Positions 58,792 through 64,000 of a stretch of 64,000 nt of DNA are shown here, piece by piece. Under the pieces are notes generated by a model that saw only the letters and a list, made by a program, of their open reading frames with translations, did no database searches and was not told where the DNA came from. How positions within the stretch are numbered: the stretch's first letter is position 1; each line of letters starts with the position of its first letter. Source of the stretch: Pelomonas sp. Root405 (lineage in GTDB: Bacteria > Pseudomonadota > Gammaproteobacteria > Burkholderiales > Burkholderiaceae_C); contig NZ_LMDU01000004.1 in the NCBI RefSeq assembly GCF_001425165.1, positions 50,802-114,801 on the forward strand, in the 5' to 3' direction. A program made the position numbers and the translations under genes.

Positions 58792-59782
58792 ACCCAAACA
58801 GGTCCTCTTCGTCCTGCAGGACGACAGCCTCGTCCTCGACTGGGCCGGCCCCGCCGAGGCGCTGCGGCTGGCCAGCCTGGAGATCGCCGCGTTGAAGCTG
58901 GCGGTCGCGCCCTTCGAGCTGCGCTTCGTTGCCCCACGCACCGAGGCGACCGGCTCCGTCGGCATCCGGCTGCAGGCGCTGGAGCCACTGCCGTCGGCCT
59001 TGCCCGATGGCAGCTGGATCCTCCTCGTCGGCCGCACCTCGGCCGCCGAGGCACGGCAGCCCCGACAACAGCGCGAGCTCGTTGCTTGGCTGTCCCGCCT
59101 GGCACCCGGCCGGCCGGGGCTGCGCCTCGTCACCGTTTGTTCTGGCGCCCTGCTGGCCGCCCAGGCGGGGCTGCTCGACGGCCGGCGGGCGACGACCCAC
59201 CACCAGCATCTGGACGACCTCGCCCGCCTCGCACCGCGCGCGACGGTGCTCCAGGACCGCGTTTTCGTGTGCGACGGCGAGGTGTTCACCAGCGCCGGCG
59301 TGACGGCTGGCATCGACCTCGCCCTGCATCTCGTTGCTGAACACGCCGGTGAACTGGTGGCTGCCCGTGTGGCTGAACAGATGGCCGTGGCGCTGCGACG
59401 CGGCCCGGCCGACCCCGAGCTGTCACCGCTGCTGGCCCACCGCCAGCACCTGAACGCGCGGCTGCACCGCGTTCAAGATGCTCTGAGCGTCGGCCCGGCG
59501 GAGGACTGGCCGCTGGCGCGCATGGCCGCGCTGGCGGCCACGACGCCGCGCACGCTGAGCCGCCTGTTTGCGCAGCACGCCTGCACCAGCCCGCAGGCCT
59601 ACCTGCGCGGCGTGCGGCTGGCCGTGGCCAAACGAGCGCTGGAGGCCGGCGCCAGCGTTGGCGCCGCCAGCGAGGCAGCCGGCTTCAACTCCGAGCTGCA
59701 ATTGCGCCGGGCCTGGGCGGCGGCGGGCTGGCCGGGCACACCGTCGGCAGCTCGCCGCACGGAAGTCGGCTTAGGCGCTTGA
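58784..59782 (+). CDS. GlxA-family transcriptional regulator (DJ-1/PfpI + AraC HTH)
   Basis: 332 residues from a TTG at 58784, chosen because an AGGA site lies 8 bp upstream and the conserved KQVLFVLQDDSLVLDWAGPAEA follows at once. The N-terminal half is a DJ-1/PfpI class I glutamine-amidotransferase-like domain (SGALLAAQAGLLDGRRATTHH). The C-terminal half is an AraC-type double HTH (ARMAALAATTPRTLSRLFAQH, AYLRGVRLAVAKRALE). The overlap with the hydrolase suggests it controls that gene and perhaps panE. Confidence 0.9.
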   Translation: MPEPKQVLFVLQDDSLVLDWAGPAEALRLASLEIAALKLAVAPFELRFVAPRTEATGSVGIRLQALEPLPSALPDGSWILLVGRTSAAEARQPRQQRELVAWLSRLAPGRPGLRLVTVCSGALLAAQAGLLDGRRATTHHQHLDDLARLAPRATVLQDRVFVCDGEVFTSAGVTAGIDLALHLVAEHAGELVAARVAEQMAVALRRGPADPELSPLLAHRQHLNARLHRVQDALSVGPAEDWPLARMAALAATTPRTLSRLFAQHACTSPQAYLRGVRLAVAKRALEAGASVGAASEAAGFNSELQLRRAWAAAGWPGTPSAARRTEVGLGA

Positions 59783-59914
59783 CCGGCCGGGGTAGGACTT
59801 GCGCCCCTTGCATACCGCAAGTAAAACCGAACTGTCGTTCAGGCACCGCGGGGCATTGGCCTTCGGGGCGAACTGGCGACAATGCCGAGTTATCAAAAAA
59901 TAAGCGCCCCTGCC

Positions 59915-60682
59915 ATGCTCGAACTTCTGTCCGACCCACAGACCTGGATCGCCCTTGCCACGCTGACCGCGCTGGAACTGGTGCTGGGCATCGACAACAT
60001 CATCTTCATCAGCATCCTGGTGGACAAGCTGCCGAAGGCTCGCCAGGAAGTGGCGCGGCGCCTGGGCCTGTTCATGGCCATGTTCATGCGCATCGGCCTG
60101 CTGCTGGTGCTGGCGTGGATCGTCGGGTTGGTGGAGCCGCTGTTCACGCTGCCGGTCATCGACAAGCCCATCTCCGGGCGAGACCTCATCCTCATCGGCG
60201 GCGGTCTGTTCCTGATCTGGAAGAGCACGGCCGAGATCCACGGCTCGCTGGAGGGCGAAGACGAGAGCCACGACGGCATCGGCGGCAAGGCCAAGGCCGC
60301 CTTCACCGCCGTCATCCTGCAGATCATGGTCATCGACCTTGTTTTCTCGCTGGACTCCATCATCACCGCCGTCGGCATGGTCGACGACGTGCGCATCATG
60401 ATCTGCGCGGTCATCGCCTCGGTCGCCCTGATGATGCTGTTCGCCGGTCCCATCGGTCGTTTCGTGTCCGCGCATCCCACCATCAAGATGCTGGCGCTGG
60501 CCTTCCTGGTCGTCGTCGGTGTGGTCCTGGTCGCCGAAGGCTTTGGCCACCATGTGCCGAAGGGCTACATCTACTTCGCGATGGCCTTCTCGCTGGGCGT
60601 CGAGATGATCAACATCAAGCTGCGCAAGAACTCCGAAACCAAGATCAAGCTGCGCCAGCAGATCCCCGGCGGCGACGACTGA
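59915..60682 (+). CDS. TerC family integral membrane protein
   Basis: 255 residues from ATG 59915 (MLELLSDPQTWIALATLTALE); an upstream ATG at 59882 adds a non-conserved leader. The sequence is a classic TerC/Alx-type transporter with seven or so helices: ELVLGIDNIIFISILVDKLP and IDLVFSLDSIITAVGM carry the paired acidic motifs in the membrane. Members move manganese or affect metal homeostasis and tellurite resistance. The 132-bp leader was inspected for a yybP-ykoY riboswitch and none was recognised. Confidence 0.92.
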   Translation: MLELLSDPQTWIALATLTALELVLGIDNIIFISILVDKLPKARQEVARRLGLFMAMFMRIGLLLVLAWIVGLVEPLFTLPVIDKPISGRDLILIGGGLFLIWKSTAEIHGSLEGEDESHDGIGGKAKAAFTAVILQIMVIDLVFSLDSIITAVGMVDDVRIMICAVIASVALMMLFAGPIGRFVSAHPTIKMLALAFLVVVGVVLVAEGFGHHVPKGYIYFAMAFSLGVEMINIKLRKNSETKIKLRQQIPGGDD

Positions 60683-60716
60683 GGCACCAGGCGGCACCTG
60701 GGCAGCGCAAGGCTGC

Positions 60717-61559
60717 TCAGGTGGCCCAGATGCGCGGGGCGCTGGCGGGAAGCCCCCAAAACCGCTCGCGCCACAACGCGCTGACGCGTCGAAGCGCCAG
60801 TGTCACGCCCTCGACCTCGTCGCCGACGACGCGTGCCAGCAGCACGGCTCCGCGCGGGCTCGCGAGATGGGTGATGCCACAGCGCGGTACGCCGTCCAGC
60901 AAGGCGCGGCTGTCGGTCAGAAGCGTCTCGACCTCTGCCAGCGCCGCTCTTTGCGCATAGACCAGCGTGCCCAGCACACGCTGGCCTGCCAGGCCGCAGG
61001 GCCCGTCGAGCAAGGCCGTGTCGGCGGCATCAATCCAGCCGCGGTCCAGCCACAGGCCTTCCACCTCCAGATGCTGAAGCAGCCGACCCGTGTCGAAGGG
61101 CTGGCCCGCTGCGGGCAGGCCGAGGCCCAGCACCTCGGTGGCGAACACGCTGGCGCCCGCTGCCAGGCTGAGCTTGACCTCGTTGCGGGCCAGGCAACCC
61201 GGATAGGCCAGCGTCTCTTGCGGCAGCCACTCCAGCCGCGCGCCTTCGCCCACGCTGGCGTGGACCACCTGGGCGGCCTCGCCGGCGTTGGAACGGTAGA
61301 AGCGCGTCGCTGCCGGTGTCGTCACCAGCAGATGGCTGCCCGCCTGCAGGTCCAGCGTGATGTCGAGCCTGTCCCCGCCGACCAGCCCGCCGGGTGGGTG
61401 AACCAGCACCGCATGCGCGATGCCGGCACCTTCCGGATAGAGCGTCTTCAGCAGGCGCAGTGGGCCGTCGTGGCGGGCATGCACGCGCGTCGCGTTCGCG
61501 CCGTCCCGCGCCGCCGTCAGAACCAGCCGGGCGGGCCAGCGTATGGGGTCAGCCGACAA
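60717..61559 (-). CDS. ureD: Urease accessory protein UreD
   Basis: 280 residues from a TTG at 61559 that lies within the end of ureG (11-nt overlap) after an AAGGG site; no ATG is near the conserved start [25 protein letters not shown]. UreD matches include [21 protein letters not shown], and [15 protein letters not shown]. It is the scaffold that holds UreFG to apo-urease for nickel insertion. It is the last gene in the unusual order ureF-ureG-ureD. Confidence 0.94.
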   Translation of the reverse strand: MSADPIRWPARLVLTAARDGANATRVHARHDGPLRLLKTLYPEGAGIAHAVLVHPPGGLVGGDRLDITLDLQAGSHLLVTTPAATRFYRSNAGEAAQVVHASVGEGARLEWLPQETLAYPGCLARNEVKLSLAAGASVFATEVLGLGLPAAGQPFDTGRLLQHLEVEGLWLDRGWIDAADTALLDGPCGLAGQRVLGTLVYAQRAALAEVETLLTDSRALLDGVPRCGITHLASPRGAVLLARVVGDEVEGVTLALRRVSALWRERFWGLPASAPRIWAT

Positions 61560-62196
61560 GCAGGCCCTTCTTCTCGATGAAAGCGACCACCTCGGCCAGG
61601 CCCTCGCGGGTCTTGAGGTTGGTCATCACCCAGGGCTTGACGGGGCGCATGCGCGCGGTGTCGCTGCGCATCACGTCGAGATCGGCGCCAACGTGCGGCG
61701 CCAGGTCGATCTTGTTGATGACGAAGAGGTCGCTCTTGGTGATGCCGGGGCCGCCCTTGCGCGGGATCTTCTCGCCGGCCGCCACGTCGATGACGTAGAT
61801 GGTCAGATCACTCAGCTCGGGGCTGAAGGTCGCCGCCAGGTTGTCGCCACCGCTCTCGACGAAGACGATGTCGGCGTCGGGGAACTTGTCCAACATGCGG
61901 TCGACGGCTTCGAGGTTGATCGAGCAGTCCTCGCGGATGGCGGTGTGCGGGCAGCCGCCGGTCTCCACGCCCATGATGCGTTCGGGTTGAAGGGCGCCCG
62001 CCACGGTCAGCAGGCGCTGATCTTCCTTCGTGTAGATGTCGTTGGTGACGACGACGAGGTCCCAGCGCTCGCGCATCGTCTTGCAGAGCATCTCGACCAG
62101 GGTGGTCTTGCCCGAGCCGACGGGGCCGCCGACGCCGACACGCAGCGGCGGCAGTTTTTTCGTTCGATTCGGAATGGCGTGCAGGGGTGCGGTCAT
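61549..62196 (-). CDS. ureG: Urease accessory GTPase UreG
   Basis: 215 residues. The SIMIBI GTPase motifs are present: P-loop [13 protein letters not shown], the nickel-binding CPH in [13 protein letters not shown], and [16 protein letters not shown]. UreG delivers Ni to urease using GTP hydrolysis. Its start overlaps the ureF stop as ATGA, and its end overlaps ureD by 11 nt. Confidence 0.97.
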   Translation of the reverse strand: MTAPLHAIPNRTKKLPPLRVGVGGPVGSGKTTLVEMLCKTMRERWDLVVVTNDIYTKEDQRLLTVAGALQPERIMGVETGGCPHTAIREDCSINLEAVDRMLDKFPDADIVFVESGGDNLAATFSPELSDLTIYVIDVAAGEKIPRKGGPGITKSDLFVINKIDLAPHVGADLDVMRSDTARMRPVKPWVMTNLKTREGLAEVVAFIEKKGLLVG

Positions 62197-62876
62197 GAGC
62201 GGAACAGTCTCGAATATTGGGTTTCGTGGCGGGCGCCGTGGATGCCCAGCAAGGGCGCGAAGGCCATCGGTTCGGGTGCGGCCATGGCGGCGGCCACGGC
62301 TTGTGGAATCGCGTGCACGAGGCCTGCCAGCAGCCGCTGGCCAGCGGTCTGGCCGAGCGGCACGCCCCTGATGGCGGCCTGCATCAGGTTCTCGGCCCAG
62401 CCGAAGGCGATGGCCTGCAGCGCCGGCTCCAGCGCCGCGCCGCGGGACGCCGCAGCGGCGCCCATGACGACAGGCCAGGTAGGCGCCGGCTTGAGGGCTT
62501 TGAGCAGCGGCAACACTGTCGCCTCGGGCATCAGGCCCTGCATCCAGATGAGCAGGCTGCGGCCCATCTGCTGGGCCTGCTGAAGGCTCTCGCTGGTCTC
62601 GCGCGTCTGCAGCACCCAGGCGTTCAGTTCGGCCAGCCGCGCGCCGTCGAGGGCCAGCGTCGCCGCATGCGCGGCCGCCGCCACCGGCAGCTCTGCGCGC
62701 GCCTGCACAAGTTCGAGCTGGTTCAGCAGCCAGTCGCCAGCGCTTGCCTCGTCATGCACGACGCCGGCATCGACGGCCGCTTCCAGCCCTTCTGAGTAGC
62801 TGAAGCCGCCCACTGGCAGCGCGGGCGAGGCGAGCCAGAGCAGATGCAGCAGATAGGTCGCGTTCAGTTCAGTCAT
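62193..62876 (-). CDS. ureF: Urease accessory protein UreF
   Basis: 227 residues. All-helical UreF features: [51 protein letters not shown] and a terminal helix. It activates UreG GTPase and couples it to UreD. It is the first gene of the FGD set in this window; the next gene on its right is divergent and not urease-related, so ureE/ureC are not adjacent. Confidence 0.95.
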   Translation of the reverse strand: MTELNATYLLHLLWLASPALPVGGFSYSEGLEAAVDAGVVHDEASAGDWLLNQLELVQARAELPVAAAAHAATLALDGARLAELNAWVLQTRETSESLQQAQQMGRSLLIWMQGLMPEATVLPLLKALKPAPTWPVVMGAAAASRGAALEPALQAIAFGWAENLMQAAIRGVPLGQTAGQRLLAGLVHAIPQAVAAAMAAPEPMAFAPLLGIHGARHETQYSRLFRS

Positions 62877-62973
62877 CAGGTGCCTATTCCCCTCGCGGTC
62901 GGGCAGGTTCCGGCGGACCGAAGCCTAAACTGAACTGGCACCCTCACCGGGCTTTGACAGGGAGAAATCGACG

Positions 62974-63777
62974 ATGCTTGATCGCCACTTGCGCGCCGGC
63001 TGGCTTGCCGCCGCATTGATCGCCACCCTGCCAGCTGCCATGGCCTGGGAGCCGCATCCGGATGCCGAAGCGCATCAGGTGCTGCGGGATGCGCGCAAGG
63101 ACGCCGCTGAAGGCCGGCTTGACCAGGCAGCGGAGAAGCACCTGTGGTTCCACGAGCATGCACTTGCGCGAGACCCGGCGCTGGTCGGGGTGCGCGTGTC
63201 CTTCGCACTGCATGACTGGGTAGCCCTGGCGCAGCGTCATCCACCGGCCATGGCGCAGCTCCTTGCCGTGCGCGACCGTGCGGTCGAACAGGTCGAAGCC
63301 GGAGGAAGTCGTGGCCAGCGGGCACTGAGCGATGTCCTCCGCATCAACGCGTATCTGGGCCAACCTGAATCCACCCGCGAAGCGTTCACGCGATTCGCCC
63401 AACGTGACCCCGCGCTGGCTGAAGACCAGGCCCTTGATGCACTGCCCGCGCTGATCAAGCTGAATGAGTTCGAACTGGCAGCACGTCACCTCGACACCGA
63501 CGCCGTGCTCGACCGGTTGGAACGCGTGTATCAATCGATGCAGCAAATGCCACGCAAGCTGTCGGACGCTGAACGGGCACTGATGACGCGCGCGAGCCAA
63601 CGCTATCTCGATGTTCGACTCGCCCGCGTCGTGCTCGTGCTTGCCAAGAGCCAGCGGGATGCAGAGGCAGAACGCGTCGTGGCGCACGGCCGCAAACTAC
63701 TCGGGCCCGACGCTGTCCACCACCACATGACCCAGGCGTTGCGAGGCATTGCGCCACCTGACGACGGGGGCGGCTGA
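62974..63777 (+). CDS. Secreted protein of unknown function
   Basis: 267 residues, ATG 62974 with an AGGGAGA site. A signal peptide (about 1-24, ending AAMAW) precedes a helical domain containing TPR-like stretches (AAEGRLDQAAEKHLWFHEHAL, and DQALDALPALIKLNEFELAARHL). It resembles periplasmic helical proteins without a named family. It is divergent from ureF across 97 bp. No function can be assigned. Confidence 0.7.
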   Translation: MLDRHLRAGWLAAALIATLPAAMAWEPHPDAEAHQVLRDARKDAAEGRLDQAAEKHLWFHEHALARDPALVGVRVSFALHDWVALAQRHPPAMAQLLAVRDRAVEQVEAGGSRGQRALSDVLRINAYLGQPESTREAFTRFAQRDPALAEDQALDALPALIKLNEFELAARHLDTDAVLDRLERVYQSMQQMPRKLSDAERALMTRASQRYLDVRLARVVLVLAKSQRDAEAERVVAHGRKLLGPDAVHHHMTQALRGIAPPDDGGG

Positions 63778-63843
63778 CAGCTGGCTTCGATGGTCGATCC
63801 AAAACGGCGCTGCCTCAACTGAGCGCACCACAGGAAGACATGC

Positions 63844-63921
63844 ATGAAGACCACGACCCTATCCGCCTGTCTGCTCATGGTCAGTCTGGGAGCCTTCCAC
63901 ACGGCTGAGCTAGCCCCCTGA
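63844..63921 (+). pseudogene. Truncated signal-peptide ORF
   Basis: A 25-codon frame with an AGGA ribosome site reads MKTTTLSACLLMVSLGAFHT followed by AELAP and a stop. The sequence is a typical Sec signal peptide with nothing after the cleavage site, so the gene is presumably cut. Immediately beyond lies the possible insertion-sequence edge. Confidence 0.5.
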
Positions 63922-64000
63922 ATGACCGGACACGGTCCATCGCTTATCTTTGAGGATAGGAGTAGGACTGTGAATATGACTAGGCGGACGGAGTCTGTAG
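63922..64000 (+). mobile_element. Possible left end of an insertion sequence (partial)
   Basis: Beginning near base 63922, the sequence changes style: a short dyad GACCGgacaCGGTC, then a lower-GC leader with an AGGAG site and a new reading frame that opens at 63970. This is the structure expected at the end of an IS element with its transposase start. The right end is outside the window, so neither the family nor target duplication can be determined. Confidence 0.35.
63970..64000 (+). CDS. Start of an ORF, possibly transposase (3' end outside window)
   Basis: A GTG at 63970 (MNMTRRTESV) or ATG at 63976 follows an AGGAG at 63958-63962. The basic, polar start MTRRTESV is compatible with a transposase OrfA, but only ten codons are visible, so the identity is a guess. 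Confidence 0.3.
   Translation, partial: MNMTRRTESV

Noticed and set aside
59783..59914. Possible manganese (yybP-ykoY) riboswitch before the TerC gene
   Set aside because: The 132-bp leader lacks the recognisable conserved loops, and the region is short.

Overview
The window is GC-rich, tightly packed bacterial chromosome. Gene content points to a betaproteobacterium of the order Burkholderiales, most likely the Rubrivivax/Leptothrix/Roseateles branch: hemC-hemD-hemX-hemY, ppc, argH beside an AlgZ/AlgR-type pair, a TetR-controlled paa cluster and PrpE are all present. The genus is an inference from gene content and style only.

Layout. 1-1.3 kb: 3' end of a TPR-type gene. 1.3-9.4 kb, minus strand: two tandem paralogous sensor kinases with periplasmic propellers, then a fused response regulator-histidine kinase-receiver protein. 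9.5-11.6 kb: a MASE2-GGDEF diguanylate cyclase and a secreted ThuA-like protein. 11.7-11.9 kb: tRNA-Arg(ACG) with its own promoter and terminator. 11.9-16.0 kb: hemC-D-X-Y, minus strand. 16.0-24.8 kb: an accessory-looking locus, minus strand, reading TonB-dependent receptor -> flavin halogenase -> SapC -> cupin_8 -> halogenase fused to a DUF6445/2OG-oxygenase-like domain, running straight into hemC. An 838-bp regulatory gap with three LacI-type dyads separates it from ppc.

25.6-41.9 kb: ppc, a glycine-zipper protein, an alpha/beta hydrolase, an AlgZ/AlgR-type operon carrying two paralogous membrane-anchored unknown proteins, argH coupled to a hemerythrin, an M3 peptidase, prpE and an NlpC/P60 hydrolase. 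41.9-52.5 kb: aerobic phenylacetate degradation, minus strand (paaG-I-K-A-B-C-D-E, then paaR, an orphan ABC binding protein, paaZ and a YjbR protein). A promoter and a PaaR-type operator lie directly upstream of paaG. The ring is activated by PaaK, epoxidised by PaaABCDE, isomerised by PaaG and opened by PaaZ; PaaI rescues CoA. The later beta-oxidation genes (paaF, paaH, paaJ) are not in the window.

52.5-64.0 kb: a PfkB kinase; moaA-mobA-GNAT with 8-nt overlaps; a YceI-like lipoprotein; a DUF962 membrane protein; panE, an isochorismatase-like hydrolase and a GlxA-type regulator; TerC; and ureF-ureG-ureD without neighbouring ureABC or ureE. An unknown secreted protein follows. At the very end a 25-codon signal-peptide fragment is cut off by what may be the left edge of an insertion sequence.

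The most interesting region is the receptor/halogenase/SapC/cupin locus (16-25 kb), particularly the halogenase-dioxygenase-like fusion. Also notable are the duplicated propeller kinases feeding a fused RR-kinase, the AlgZ/AlgR operon with unknown paralogs, and a 111-bp dispersed repeat present in two inverted copies 22 kb apart. No CRISPR array or prophage was seen.
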